NCBI GenBank assembly: GCA_918285425.1
Contig: CAKJZE010000017.1
Span: forward strand, 1-34,420
Length of the DNA: 34,420 bases
Source of the DNA: Clostridiales bacterium
Lineage (GTDB): Bacteria; Bacillota; Clostridia; Christensenellales; UBA1242
Direction: 5' to 3'
The translations under genes were made by a program, and so were the position numbers. The notes beneath the pieces are model-generated. The model did no database searches and was not told the DNA's origin. It saw only the letters and a list, made by a program, of their open reading frames with translations. Positions 1 through 8,776 of this stretch are shown one piece after another (within the stretch, counting starts at the first letter, position 1; the number at the start of each line of letters is the position of its first letter).

Positions 1-2000
1 ATGTTAAAGTCGCCACGTCCCTGAGTCTTGCTGCGGAGGTCTGAAATATATCCAGTCATCTCTGCAAGAGGAACTTGCGCTCTTATAACTTGACTTCCAG
101 CTATGGAAGATGTACCCAAAAGGTTTCCGCGGCGTTTAGAGATATCACCCATAACATCGCCGAGGTATTGGTCAGGAACGGTGATTTCAACGTTCATGAC
201 AGGTTCGAGAAGCACGCTGTCGCCTTTCTTGAAAGCATCTTTGAATGCAAGGCTTCCTGCAATCTTAAATGCCATTTCAGAAGAGTCGACTTCGTGGTAT
301 GAACCATCGATCAAAGTTGCTCTGAAGTCAACAGTTTCATATCCAGCAAGCACACCGCTCTTGGCAGCTTCTTGGATACCTTTATCAACTGCAGGAACAT
401 ACTCTTTAGGGACTGAACCGCCGACAGTTTTATCAACGAATTCATAGCCTTTTCCAGCTTCGAGTGGCTCAAACTCAACAAGACAGTGTCCGTATTGACC
501 TTTACCACCTGACTGTTTGATATATTTTCCTTCAGATGTAACTTTCTTTTTAAGTGTTTCACGATATGCAACTTGAGGTGCACCAACATTACATTCAACT
601 TTATATTCACGTTTCATTCTGTCAACAATGATTTCAAGGTGAAGTTCACCCATACCAGAAATGATTGTTTGTCCAGTTTCTGTATTGGTTGATCTGCGGA
701 AAGATGGGTCCTCTTCTGCAAGTTTTGCAAGAGCATTTGCCATCTTCTCTTGGTCAGCTTTTGTTTTTGGTTCTACCGCAACAGAGATAACTGGCTCTGG
801 GAAATCCATGGACTCAAGGATAATTGGGTGTCTTTCATCACAGAGTGTTTCACCAGTTGTTGTGTCTTTAAGACCAACGATAGCAACGATATCACCTGCA
901 TAAGCTTCTTGTTCTTCAGTTCTGCTGTTAGCATGCATACGAACAAGTCGACCAACACGTTCTTTCTCACCTTTGTTTGCATTGTATACATAAGAACCAG
1001 ATGTAATCTTACCACTGTAAATTCTATAGAATGTAAGAGTTCCAAATGGGTCCTTTGCAATTTTAAATGCAAGACCAGCAAGAGGTTCATCATCAGCAGT
1101 TTTTCTTGTTGCTGGATTACCATCAAGGTCAACACCTTTGACATCAGGAATATCAATTGGTGATGGCAAATAATCAATAACTGCATCAAGCAATTTTTGA
1201 ACACCTTTATTACGAAGTGATGATCCACAAAGTACTGGAGTTATCACAAGGTCAATTGTTGCTTTTCTTAAAGCAGTTTTAATTTCTTGCTCGGTAAATT
1301 CTTCACCACCGAAGAATTTTTCAAGCAAAACATCATCAACTTCAGCAACGGCTTCGACCATTTCACTGCGGTACTTTTCAGCATCAGCTTTCATATCTGC
1401 AGGGATTTCACGAACCTCAATCTTTTCACCTTTATCATCCATGTAATAATAGGCTTTCATATCAATAAGGTCAATAATTCCTTCAAATGATTCAGCACGT
1501 CCAATTGGAAGTTGAATAGGCACAGCATTTGCTTTAAGTTGTTCACGAATAGATGAAACAACGTTATAGAAATCTGCACCAAGGTTATCCATTTTATTTA
1601 CAAATGCAATTCTTGGAACATGGTATTTATTGGCTTGGTTCCAAACTTTTCTTGATTGAGCCTGTACACCCTCTTTAGCGGTGAACACCTCAATCGCACC
1701 ATCAAGAACTTTAAGGCTTCTTTCAACTTCAATAGTGAAGTCAACGTGTCCTGGAGTATCAATGATGTTGACTTTATAGCCTTTCCAATGAGTAGTGGTT
1801 GCAGCAGATGTGATAGTTATACCACGCTCTTGCTCTTGAGCCATCCAGTCCATTGTGGCTTCACCATCATGTACTTCACCAATTTTATGGCTTTTACCAG
1901 TATAATACAAAATACGTTCAGTAGTTGTAGTTTTACCGGCATCGATATGAGCCATGATACCAATGTTTCTTATTTTGCTTAGTTCAAAATCTCTAGGCAT
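1..2000 (-). CDS. fusA: Translation elongation factor G (C-terminus beyond window)
   Basis: Ribosomal translocase GTPase that moves tRNA and mRNA after peptide-bond formation and helps recycle ribosomes. The N-terminus carries the G1 motif [19 protein letters not shown], followed by the switch region with [19 protein letters not shown]. The last visible residues, [17 protein letters not shown], belong to the conserved end of domain V, so of about 690 residues only the last 25-30 are missing. The ATG at 1998-2000 follows AGGAG at a 6-nt spacing. It lies downstream of rpsL and rpsG in the usual str order but has its own promoter in the 289-bp gap. No tuf gene is visible because the window ends here. 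Confidence 0.97.
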   Translation of the reverse strand, partial: MPRDFELSKIRNIGIMAHIDAGKTTTTERILYYTGKSHKIGEVHDGEATMDWMAQEQERGITITSAATTTHWKGYKVNIIDTPGHVDFTIEVERSLKVLDGAIEVFTAKEGVQAQSRKVWNQANKYHVPRIAFVNKMDNLGADFYNVVSSIREQLKANAVPIQLPIGRAESFEGIIDLIDMKAYYYMDDKGEKIEVREIPADMKADAEKYRSEMVEAVAEVDDVLLEKFFGGEEFTEQEIKTALRKATIDLVITPVLCGSSLRNKGVQKLLDAVIDYLPSPIDIPDVKGVDLDGNPATRKTADDEPLAGLAFKIAKDPFGTLTFYRIYSGKITSGSYVYNANKGEKERVGRLVRMHANSRTEEQEAYAGDIVAIVGLKDTTTGETLCDERHPIILESMDFPEPVISVAVEPKTKADQEKMANALAKLAEEDPSFRRSTNTETGQTIISGMGELHLEIIVDRMKREYKVECNVGAPQVAYRETLKKKVTSEGKYIKQSGGKGQYGHCLVEFEPLEAGKGYEFVDKTVGGSVPKEYVPAVDKGIQEAAKSGVLAGYETVDFRATLIDGSYHEVDSSEMAFKIAGSLAFKDAFKKGDSVLLEPVMNVEITVPDQYLGDVMGDISKRRGNLLGTSSIAGSQVIRAQVPLAEMTGYISDLRSKTQGRGDFN

Positions 2001-2064
2001 AATTTTCTCCTAATTTAAAGTCACGTAATATTTCCCACATTTGCCAAGAAATATTACAAATATT

Positions 2065-2092
2065 ATTATAATATAATTTTTTAGATTTTCAA
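2065..2092 (-). promoter_or_regulatory. Sigma-A-type promoter of fusA
   Basis: TTGAAA (2087-2092), a 16-nt spacer, then TATAAT (2065-2070), about 65 nt before the fusA start. The gap 2001-2289 otherwise holds only a weak hairpin near 2185-2200 and no convincing terminator, so fusA may be read both from here and by run-through from rpsG. Confidence 0.6.
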
Positions 2093-2289
2093 AATGTTTT
2101 AATTATTTTATTTGATTTTTAAATAACTAATAACACTTTTTTGTTGATTGTAAAGATAACGGGATTTTAAGTTCAAATTCAGATGCAGGGCAAGGCTCTG
2201 AAAAATTTACAGGCATGATTTTATATTAATAAATGAGTGTCTGGAAATTTTTCAAGAAACGCAGCACTGCGCTTAATTTGGACTTAAAA

Positions 2290-2778
<489 letters not shown>

Positions 2779-2792
2779 TTAAAGTTTAAAGA

Positions 2793-3173
2793 TTATTTAG
2801 GCTTTTTAGCGCCATATTTACTTCTTGCTTGCTTACGGTCTTTAACACCGGCAGTATCAAGTGTTCCACGAATGATGTGATAACGCACACCAGGAAGGTC
2901 CTTAACACGACCTCCGCGGATAAGAACAACAGAGTGTTCCTGCAAGTTATGACCAATACCTGGGATATAAACAGTACCTTCCATACCTGTTGAAGCAAGT
3001 TTAACCCTTGCAATCTTACGAAGAGCTGAGTTAGGCTTCTTTGGTGATGTAGTAGTAACTGACAAACAAACACCACGTTTTTGTGGGCATTCTTCCAAAA
3101 TTGGAGATTTTGCTTTTGTTGTTTGTGGTTCACGTCCCTTACCATGTCTTAAAAGCTGGTTAATGGTTGGCAT
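2793..3173 (-). CDS. rpsL: Small-subunit ribosomal protein uS12
   Basis: Decoding-centre protein of the 30S subunit. The 126 residues begin [15 protein letters not shown] and contain [22 protein letters not shown] and [14 protein letters not shown]. The lysines whose substitution gives streptomycin resistance in other bacteria (in the PKKPNS loop and in GGRVKDLPG) are present, so the sequence looks drug-sensitive at this protein. The start has a strong AAGGAGG site. It is first gene of the rpsL-rpsG(-fusA) operon, expressed from the promoter at 3309-3337 through a leader of about 130 nt. Confidence 0.97.
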   Translation of the reverse strand: MPTINQLLRHGKGREPQTTKAKSPILEECPQKRGVCLSVTTTSPKKPNSALRKIARVKLASTGMEGTVYIPGIGHNLQEHSVVLIRGGRVKDLPGVRYHIIRGTLDTAGVKDRKQARSKYGAKKPK

Positions 3174-3270
3174 AATTCTACCTCCTTAAAATTTGTTGAA
3201 CTTCACACTGCCCCAAGAGGAAATTCTTGGATAATTTCACACTCAAATTTGCACACCACTACAAAATTGA

Positions 3271-3310
3271 ACATAAAAATAGCCAAGCATGACATTCATG
3301 CAATGGCTAT
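3271..3310 (-). terminator. Hairpin with T-run overlapping the rpsL promoter
   Basis: ATAGCCA (3279-3285) pairs with TGGCTAT (3304-3310), and an inner stem GCATG/CATGC closes on ACATT. On the minus strand it is followed by a T-run, as in an intrinsic terminator. The outer stem is completed only by transcripts entering from upstream, so it may insulate the rpsL promoter from read-through. Confidence 0.45.
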
Positions 3311-3337
3311 TGTAAAACATTTTTGCTTTTAAGTCAA
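3309..3337 (-). promoter_or_regulatory. Promoter of the rpsL operon
   Basis: TTGACT (3332-3337), 17-nt spacer, TACAAT (3309-3314). The start point would fall near 3302, inside the hairpin at 3279-3310, so only its inner stem would be in the rpsL transcript. Confidence 0.7.
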
Positions 3338-3416
3338 TAGTTTTACGCGTTTTTATGCGATTTTTATAAGATTTTTCTTGTTTTTAATATAAATAGTGGT
3401 CTAATTTCTGATTAAT

Positions 3417-3440
3417 AAAAACAACAACCGGTTGGTTGTT
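3417..3440 (-). terminator. Intrinsic terminator after the 3439-3960 gene
   Basis: AACAACC and GGTTGTT form a 7-bp stem with a GGTT loop (about 3423-3440). A T-run follows on the minus strand. The stop codon of the gene overlaps the base of the stem. Confidence 0.6.
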
Positions 3441-3960
3441 ATTTTTCAATGTTTATATTTTTAAGATAACCAATTTTGTAATCAATCTTTTTTATGTTGC
3501 CAAGCACTGGTGAAAGCTCCATAGGAAGGGCTTGTTCAATCTTTGCCAAAAGTGCTTTTGCATCTTTTTTACTTAAATTATATGTGAAGTTATAACCAAG
3601 TTTCTCTATGTCAATGTCAAGCAAACCGCCATACTCTTTCAATTTGTTATATGGACAATGCAGCCTGTATTCATTTATTGCAAACAAAAGAACTTCGTTG
3701 ATTTTTTCATCTTCAAAAATATCTGTATGCTTTATTATTTTATAGATTCTTTTTCTGAATTTTTTTGGCAGTACATCTATAATGGCCTCAAAGGTAAGAA
3801 GGTACTTTTCTTTTGGCATACTGTCAGCAACTTGCACAATATAACTTACATTTTCAATATTTGATATTTTTTCATTAAATTCATAGTTGATAAATCCATC
3901 ATCAACATTTACAATTTCAAACCCCACAGCAGTGGCAAGTTCGTGTAAAAAATTTTTCAT
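3439..3960 (-). CDS. Hypothetical protein, 173 aa
   Basis: I do not recognise a family. The protein is soluble, with no signal peptide or membrane segment and a mixed charged composition (MKNFLHELATAVGFEIVNVD at the start, a Lys-rich middle). An AAGGA-like site precedes the ATG by about 7 nt. The gene sits directly behind a strong terminator (3971-3999) that ends the 4018-4581 gene, with no room for a separate promoter, so it is probably expressed by read-through or from a promoter inside the upstream gene. Being on the same strand in a 3-gene run suggests a weakly linked operon. Confidence 0.7.
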   Translation of the reverse strand: MKNFLHELATAVGFEIVNVDDGFINYEFNEKISNIENVSYIVQVADSMPKEKYLLTFEAIIDVLPKKFRKRIYKIIKHTDIFEDEKINEVLLFAINEYRLHCPYNKLKEYGGLLDIDIEKLGYNFTYNLSKKDAKALLAKIEQALPMELSPVLGNIKKIDYKIGYLKNINIEK

Positions 3961-3970
3961 ATATATTCCT

Positions 3971-3999
3971 TATTCAAAAAGCCACAAACTGTGGCTTTT
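3971..3999 (-). terminator. Strong terminator after the 4018-4581 gene
   Basis: AAAAGCCACA (3977-3986) pairs with TGTGGCTTTT (3990-3999) across a 3-nt loop. On the minus strand the stem is followed by TTTTT. It lies only 11-40 nt before the start of the next gene. Confidence 0.75.
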
Positions 4000-4017
4000 C
4001 ATAAATATTCTTTTTAT

Positions 4018-4581
4018 TTATTCACCTTTTTGGCTTACACGGATATCAATTTCTTCTTGAGCTTTACCCAAATCGTCAATAATTTGACTGTCAATTGCAT
4101 CAACAAGCTCTCTTTTTAAACCAGCTGTCTGTGCAACAGGATTTGATAAGAAGGAATTTTGTCTTACACCACTTGATTTGTGTACAAAAGGATACTGTCC
4201 CGCTTTATCACCTTTTTTAAATTTTGCGTCATACATTTTCTCTGCAATGGCGTCACCAAGTGCAACCAAATCTCCGCCAGCTTCTGCATAATCAGAAACA
4301 CTTAATTTTAAATCACCTGCAATGTGATCATATGCCCAAAGAACATATTTTTCATCCAATTCGCTTGAATCAGTTGGAACAGAAAATCCACCATCCATCT
4401 TAATGTCTTTTGTTTTATAATCATAATTCAATTGATATATTCCAATACTGTTTTTGCCAGTATAATCACCTTGTTGAGGAACTGGGAAACGGCCGTCTAA
4501 CACAGCCAGTCTGATAATTTGCCCAATTACTTTTTCTTTATCCGTAAATTTGCTTTCACTTATGATGTTTTTAAGTTTCAT
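4018..4581 (-). CDS. Hypothetical protein, 187 aa
   Basis: No family recognised. It is soluble and has no signal peptide. Visible features are a central run rich in Asp, Tyr and Gly (SIGIYQLNYDYKTKDIKMDG) and a C-terminal charged helix. The start is set by GGAGG inside the end of the upstream HicB-like gene, with 5 bp between that gene's stop and this ATG, so the two are translationally linked. It is followed by a strong terminator. The sequence does not resemble HicA toxins, which are about 60-80 aa with a double-stranded-RNA-binding-like fold and a conserved His. Confidence 0.72.
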   Translation of the reverse strand: MKLKNIISESKFTDKEKVIGQIIRLAVLDGRFPVPQQGDYTGKNSIGIYQLNYDYKTKDIKMDGGFSVPTDSSELDEKYVLWAYDHIAGDLKLSVSDYAEAGGDLVALGDAIAEKMYDAKFKKGDKAGQYPFVHKSSGVRQNSFLSNPVAQTAGLKRELVDAIDSQIIDDLGKAQEEIDIRVSQKGE

Positions 4582-4586
4582 AAATT

Positions 4587-4922
4587 TTATTCCTCCGCAT
4601 CAACCAAGTATTTCTGAACAAAATTTTTGTATGCTTCCTCTTGAGAATTCAGTGCCAGACCATCTTCAACATCTGTGTCTGCCAAAAGCACAAATCTTTG
4701 TGGATTGAGCTTTAATGCATCTTCATACTTTGTTGCCTCTGGAACAGTCGCACCCATTTTACTTGCAAACTCAAGATAAGCCTTTAAATATTCTTCCGCT
4801 TGAACATATGCTTCTTCAACAGTCTCACCACAAGCAACAATGTCCAAATCTGGGAATAATACCGTATAGGTTTTGTCAGTCTTATCAGAAAATAACACCA
4901 CTGGATAAATAAATTTTTTCAT
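4587..4922 (-). CDS. HicB-like (UPF0150) domain protein
   Basis: The first 65 residues match the HicB antitoxin fold: a YPVVLFSDKTDKTYTVLFPDLD strand pair (residues 6-27), then GETVEEAYVQAEEYL. In HicAB systems this domain binds and blocks the HicA mRNA interferase. Here the C-terminal half (ALKLNPQRFVLLADTDVEDG) is not an obvious helix-turn-helix or ribbon-helix-helix DNA-binding domain. No HicA-sized ORF is adjacent, so it is either an orphan or has a different partner, possibly the gene 5 bp downstream. A GGGG site lies about 8 nt before the ATG. Confidence 0.78.
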   Translation of the reverse strand: MKKFIYPVVLFSDKTDKTYTVLFPDLDIVACGETVEEAYVQAEEYLKAYLEFASKMGATVPEATKYEDALKLNPQRFVLLADTDVEDGLALNSQEEAYKNFVQKYLVDAEE

Positions 4923-5039
4923 AACTTTACCCCAATTTACATTTTAATGATTTTATTTTACCACCAAAATTTAAAAAAGTAAAATGATTTTAGGGGTTAT
5001 TTTGCTGATATTTATATAAGTTTTTCAACTTACAAACTT

Positions 5040-5068
5040 ATTATAGCATAAAAAGCCTTTTTTGTAAA
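5040..5068 (-). promoter_or_regulatory. Promoter of the HicB-like gene operon
   Basis: TTTACA (5063-5068), 17-nt spacer, TATAAT (5040-5045). The leader of about 110 nt contains a small stem TAAGTT/AACTTA with a GAAA loop near 5020-5035. A second, weaker match (TTTACT, 18 nt, TAAAAT) lies at 4955-4984. Confidence 0.6.
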
Positions 5069-5104
5069 TACACATTTTAAAATTCATATCAGATATTTCT
5101 GAAT

Positions 5105-5132
5105 TAAAAAATGCAGGTCTTTGCCTGCATTT
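5105..5132 (-). terminator. Terminator of the ABC exporter gene
   Basis: AAATGCAGG (5109-5117) pairs with CCTGCATTT (5124-5132). The minus strand continues into TTTAATT. Confidence 0.75.
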
Positions 5133-5144
5133 CATCTTTACTTA

Positions 5145-6932
5145 TTAAATATTTTCCGCAAGAAACATGGTTTTAAATTTTTGATTTTTCTTAAATAATT
5201 CATCAAAACTTCCACTGTCAACAATTTCACCTTTGTCAAGAAAATATATGACATCTGCATCTTTAATTGTTGAAAGTCTGTGAGCCACAATAACTATAGT
5301 ACTTTTACCTTTAAGCTTGTCAATAGACTCCTTTATGCTTTCCTGTGCAAAGTTGTCAAGAGAGCTTGTACTTTCATCAAACAAGATTATACTTGTATTT
5401 CTTAAAAGCGCCCTTGCGATTGCAATTCTTTGCTTTTGTCCGCCAGATAACTTTATTCCATTTTCACCAAGTTTTGTGTCAACCCCTTTATTAAGAGTTT
5501 GTACAAAGTCATAAATTGCAGCATCTTTCAATGCCTGATTAATTTCTTCATCAGTCGCATCTTTCTTTGCAAGAAGCAAATTCTCTTTAATTGTCATGTC
5601 AAATATATAAGGAAATTGGTTTACAAGGGAAATAGCATTTCTTAAAGAATGTTTACTTAATTCGTTAATATTTACTCCGTCAAGCAAAACTTCTCCACCA
5701 TCAACCTGATACATTTTTGACATAAGACTTAAAAGTGTTGACTTACCACTTCCAGACTGTCCAACAAATGCAACAGTTGTGTTCTTTTTAATTTTAAAGT
5801 TTAAGTCCTCAAACACTTTAGTTGATGACACAAGCTTTTTATAAGGTTGTTTAATCCTCTTGCCTTTTTCATCTTTGCTGACAACCTCATAATCTTTGTA
5901 AGTATAGCTGACATTTTTAAATTCTATCTCACCATCAGTGATTGCAACTTCTTTATCACCAAATTTTTCTGTAATAAAGAAATTTTCATCAAACAACATA
6001 AATATTCTTTCATTATTTATTTTGATAGAAGTAAGCTTTGACCAAACATTTCCAAGTTGCCAAATAAATCCATAAAGATGACCATGATATGAATAAATGA
6101 TGATGAAAGATGCAAGAACAATAAGTGATTTCTCCACCAAAATCACACCAAGCACCATACAAATCACGCCGGCAATCTCAATCAATAAATTACGACTGTT
6201 AAAGAATAAAGCATCAACCACATTTGATTTAATATAGGCTTTTTTATGTTGATCATAGTACTCTTTTGAAACTTCGCTTAATTTATCTTCAAGAGATATT
6301 GATTTAATATCTTTTTCACTTGCCACAATCTGTGTGGTCAATGAGTTGATTTTTTCATTTGTCTTTTTAACTTCCTTTGCATATCTGTGGTGTACCTTAT
6401 TTCTGAACATTTCCCAAATGACACATAAAATCACTGTTACAAGTATGATCAATCCAATAATCCAGTTAAGCATTGCAATATAAACAAGCATAACAAAATC
6501 GGAAATTATTTCGGTAATCATAACTACTATGTCAGAAAGACTTTCAATGGCATCTTTGGGATCATTTACTATTCTTTGAATAAATGTACCACTGTCATGA
6601 TTGGCATAGGTTTCAGAATTTAACTTAAACGCTTGCTTTGACAGATCTAAATTAATTTCTGATAATATCACAACAGAATATTTATCATAAATAATGTCAG
6701 AACAAAACCAAAAGATTCTTTGCAACAACCCAAATCCAAATGCAACCAAGAAATAGGTTATCGCAAGAGAATAAGAAGCATGTGTCAAAAATGCAACAGC
6801 TTGTGCAGTTGAAAATGTTATTCCAACAGTGCTTGCTGCGGCAAAAATGTTTATAAAAACATACAGACACACAACAAACTTGTGTCTTTTAAAATAAGTA
6901 AAAATTGATAATTTATTTTTATTTTTTGCCAT
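5145..6932 (-). CDS. ABC exporter, fused permease and ATPase
   Basis: Type IV ABC exporter half-transporter of 595 aa that would act as a dimer in the membrane and pump a substrate outward. Residues about 15-300 carry six hydrophobic segments of the permease domain. The ATPase has Walker A GQSGSGKST (about 391-399), a Q-loop in NQFPYIF, signature LSGGQKQR (from 495), Walker B ILFDEST (D519, catalytic E520) and switch VAHRLS; all are intact. The substrate cannot be told from sequence. It is a single-gene unit with its own terminator. The ribosome-binding site AAAGGAG lies inside a terminator-like hairpin just before the ATG, downstream of a leader ORF, which suggests control by transcription attenuation as known for some multidrug exporters. 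Confidence 0.93.
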   Translation of the reverse strand: MAKNKNKLSIFTYFKRHKFVVCLYVFINIFAAASTVGITFSTAQAVAFLTHASYSLAITYFLVAFGFGLLQRIFWFCSDIIYDKYSVVILSEINLDLSKQAFKLNSETYANHDSGTFIQRIVNDPKDAIESLSDIVVMITEIISDFVMLVYIAMLNWIIGLIILVTVILCVIWEMFRNKVHHRYAKEVKKTNEKINSLTTQIVASEKDIKSISLEDKLSEVSKEYYDQHKKAYIKSNVVDALFFNSRNLLIEIAGVICMVLGVILVEKSLIVLASFIIIYSYHGHLYGFIWQLGNVWSKLTSIKINNERIFMLFDENFFITEKFGDKEVAITDGEIEFKNVSYTYKDYEVVSKDEKGKRIKQPYKKLVSSTKVFEDLNFKIKKNTTVAFVGQSGSGKSTLLSLMSKMYQVDGGEVLLDGVNINELSKHSLRNAISLVNQFPYIFDMTIKENLLLAKKDATDEEINQALKDAAIYDFVQTLNKGVDTKLGENGIKLSGGQKQRIAIARALLRNTSIILFDESTSSLDNFAQESIKESIDKLKGKSTIVIVAHRLSTIKDADVIYFLDKGEIVDSGSFDELFKKNQKFKTMFLAENI

Positions 6933-6961
6933 AAAAAACTCCTTTATGTGATAAAGGAGTT
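6933..6961 (-). promoter_or_regulatory. Terminator-attenuator sequestering the exporter's ribosome-binding site
   Basis: AACTCCTTTAT (6937-6947) and ATAAAGGAGTT (6951-6961) are perfect complements with a 3-nt loop. On the minus strand the 11-bp stem is followed by a run of T (6933-6938) and at once by the exporter ATG. The stem includes the AAAGGAG site, so the folded form would stop transcription and also hide the ribosome-binding site. Confidence 0.75.
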
Positions 6962-6995
6962 CAAATTATATAAAAAATTATAAAAGAGATATCCT

Positions 6996-7043
6996 TTATG
7001 CACATTGTATTAAATTTTTGTTAAATAAAACAGCAATGTTCAC
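6996..7043 (-). CDS. Putative 15-residue regulatory leader peptide
   Basis: A GTG-initiated ORF, MNIAVLFNKNLIQCA, ending in TAA. It is preceded by a full AAGGAGG site (7053-7059) at a 9-nt spacing, stronger than that of most genes here. It lies between a consensus promoter and the terminator hairpin in front of the ABC exporter. The stop codon overlaps CATAAAGGA, a 9-nt copy of the 3' arm of that hairpin, so a ribosome finishing the leader would cover it. I infer a role in ribosome-mediated transcription attenuation, as for the BmrB leader of bmrCD in Bacillus. Its small size means coding is not proven. Confidence 0.65.
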   Translation of the reverse strand: MNIAVLFNKNLIQCA

Positions 7044-7091
7044 TTTTGATATCCTCCTTTTTAAATATTTTGCTTTTGATTTAACGATTTC

Positions 7092-7120
7092 ATTATACAC
7101 AGTAAAAATCATTTTGTCAA
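7092..7120 (-). promoter_or_regulatory. Consensus promoter of the leader-exporter unit
   Basis: Perfect TTGACA (7115-7120), 17-nt spacer, perfect TATAAT (7092-7097). The start point would be near 7085, giving a leader of about 150 nt before the exporter ATG. So strong a promoter fits a unit held off by attenuation. Confidence 0.85.
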
Positions 7121-7126
7121 CAGTAA

Positions 7127-7158
7127 AATTAAAAATGTGAGCATTATGCCCACATTTT
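7127..7158 (-). terminator. Terminator of the DUF4097-like gene
   Basis: AAAATGTG (7132-7139) and CACATTTT (7151-7158) form an 8-bp stem, extended inward by GC/GC. A T-rich tail follows on the minus strand. It separates this gene from the exporter promoter. Confidence 0.7.
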
Positions 7159-7160
7159 AT

Positions 7161-8690
7161 TTATGCCCCAAGATATAATCTTATTTTTGCATAAACACTT
7201 GTTGCGTTTATTTGATATTGTCCCGACTCTATATTTGATATAATAGACTTTTCTGCAATAAGCTCTTCACCAGCATAGACTTGTGCTTTTTCCCCTTTAG
7301 TTGATCTTAAGACATAGCTTACAGATCCTGCAGGGGCGCTTGTTGCATAGATATCAACTTGATTTGCTTTACTTCCAGCATCTACAGATACATTTGAAGA
7401 TATTTGTTCGAATTGCAAATATGTGTCCCCATTTGATTTAATGGTCACATCACCCATCAACTTTTCAGCTTTAACTTTTTTACCCGCTTTTAAAGTGATC
7501 TTATTACTTGTCAAATTTTTGAAAGTAACATCATTATTTACTGATTCAATATTCACTTCACCAGAAGTGTTGTAAACTTTTATTATACCAGTTGTGGTAT
7601 TAACTTTAACATTATTTAAACTGCCATCTTCACCAAGCGTAACATATCCGTTTTTGCCTTCAATTTCAATGTTGTTCGTATTATTTTTTACAAATGTTTG
7701 TCCTATGGTTGTTTTAATATTTAAATTGTCTGAATTATTGATTGTAATTTTACCAGAATAGGTTTCAATCTGTCCGTTTTTTAACTCATCAACAGTGATA
7801 AAACCACTTTTTGTTTTTATGCTTGTGACTTTTTCGCCTTCACCTTGATTAACTTTACCAAGCTCTACATCACCACTTGAGGTTTCTATGTTCACATTAC
7901 CACTCACAACACCTGTGCAACGCACAGCTCCAGAGCTTGTTTGAACATTAAGATTTCTACAATCTTGTAATTTTACGTCACCACCCACAGCTTTAATATT
8001 TATATCACCACTTACGTTGTTGCTTATGTTGACAGTGTTATTACTTGTTGTGGAAATATCCAAAAATTCACAAGAATAAGTTTCATCAATAGTTATTGAA
8101 CTGCCCAAATCAAGTTTAAGCAAAGCTTCAGTTGTAAGCAATCCTTCAATATTCAGTTTACCATTTGTTTTTAAGCCAAAAGTATCCAAAACCGGTGAAC
8201 CAATGATTTTAACTGAAGAATTGTTGGAGTTGATATAAATAGATCTGTTACCATCTCTAAAGTAGTATGCAGGAATCTTTAAGTCAAAGTGGTATGCATC
8301 ATAATCTTCTTTTGCATAAATAAACTTAACAAATTCCGATGTTTTGATTTTAAGGTCACCATCTTCTTTATAGTCAAGTTCCAAATTAGCTTGACTCATA
8401 TGAGAGGTAGTAAAGCCAGTAAAGTTTTGGTGAAAACTTACACTGTAAGTATAGTAGTTTGTGAAATCAATGGTGATTGGCACACCTTCAGTATCAATGT
8501 AAAGATCACCATGGAAAGTTTCAAGTGATACGTCTTTTTCATAATTACCAACAAGTGCCGACACATACCTTACGCCAAAAATTTCTGTTCCTGGTGCAAG
8601 AAACATAATAACCGCACATGAAGTAAAAAATAAACATACAAATGCGATAAGTATTATAATTGTTATGCCAATTCTTTTACTTGTGCTCAT
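7161..8690 (-). CDS. Membrane-anchored beta-repeat surface protein (DUF4097-like)
   Basis: 509 aa with an N-terminal hydrophobic segment (residues about 7-30, IGITIIILIAFVCLFFTSC) and a large extracellular part made of short repeated strands. These alternate units such as NVQTSSGAVRC, NIETSSGDVEL, SIKTKSGFITV and QIETYSGKITI, the pattern of DUF4097-type putative adhesin domains that form a right-handed beta structure. The Cys near residue 25 is not in a convincing lipobox, so it is probably a signal-anchor protein. A GGGAGGG site precedes the ATG. It is a single-gene unit with its own promoter and terminator. The function is unknown; cell-surface or envelope-stress roles are guesses. Confidence 0.75.
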   Translation of the reverse strand: MSTSKRIGITIIILIAFVCLFFTSCAVIMFLAPGTEIFGVRYVSALVGNYEKDVSLETFHGDLYIDTEGVPITIDFTNYYTYSVSFHQNFTGFTTSHMSQANLELDYKEDGDLKIKTSEFVKFIYAKEDYDAYHFDLKIPAYYFRDGNRSIYINSNNSSVKIIGSPVLDTFGLKTNGKLNIEGLLTTEALLKLDLGSSITIDETYSCEFLDISTTSNNTVNISNNVSGDINIKAVGGDVKLQDCRNLNVQTSSGAVRCTGVVSGNVNIETSSGDVELGKVNQGEGEKVTSIKTKSGFITVDELKNGQIETYSGKITINNSDNLNIKTTIGQTFVKNNTNNIEIEGKNGYVTLGEDGSLNNVKVNTTTGIIKVYNTSGEVNIESVNNDVTFKNLTSNKITLKAGKKVKAEKLMGDVTIKSNGDTYLQFEQISSNVSVDAGSKANQVDIYATSAPAGSVSYVLRSTKGEKAQVYAGEELIAEKSIISNIESGQYQINATSVYAKIRLYLGA

Positions 8691-8716
8691 TTTATCCCTC
8701 CCATTTCATTTATTAT

Positions 8717-8745
8717 ATTATACCACAACAATCAAAATAAATCAA
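8717..8745 (-). promoter_or_regulatory. Promoter of the DUF4097-like gene
   Basis: TTGATT (8740-8745), 17-nt spacer, TATAAT (8717-8722), in the gap after alaS. Confidence 0.7.
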
Positions 8746-8776
8746 CTTTTTGACTGAAGCGTCTTTCTTCACAATT

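Noticed and set aside
773-1228. Minus-strand ORF of 151 aa inside fusA, and several plus-strand ORFs over 75-1982
   Set aside because: They are out-of-frame or antisense readings of the fusA coding region; the fusA frame is fully conserved across the whole stretch.
2793-3173. Possible streptomycin-resistance change in rpsL
   Set aside because: Both key lysines are present; only conservative differences are seen around [10 protein letters not shown].
6962-7091. Metabolite riboswitch upstream of the ABC exporter
   Set aside because: The leader is only about 150 nt, AT-rich and unstructured apart from the terminator; no known riboswitch core is visible, while a leader ORF with a strong ribosome-binding site is.
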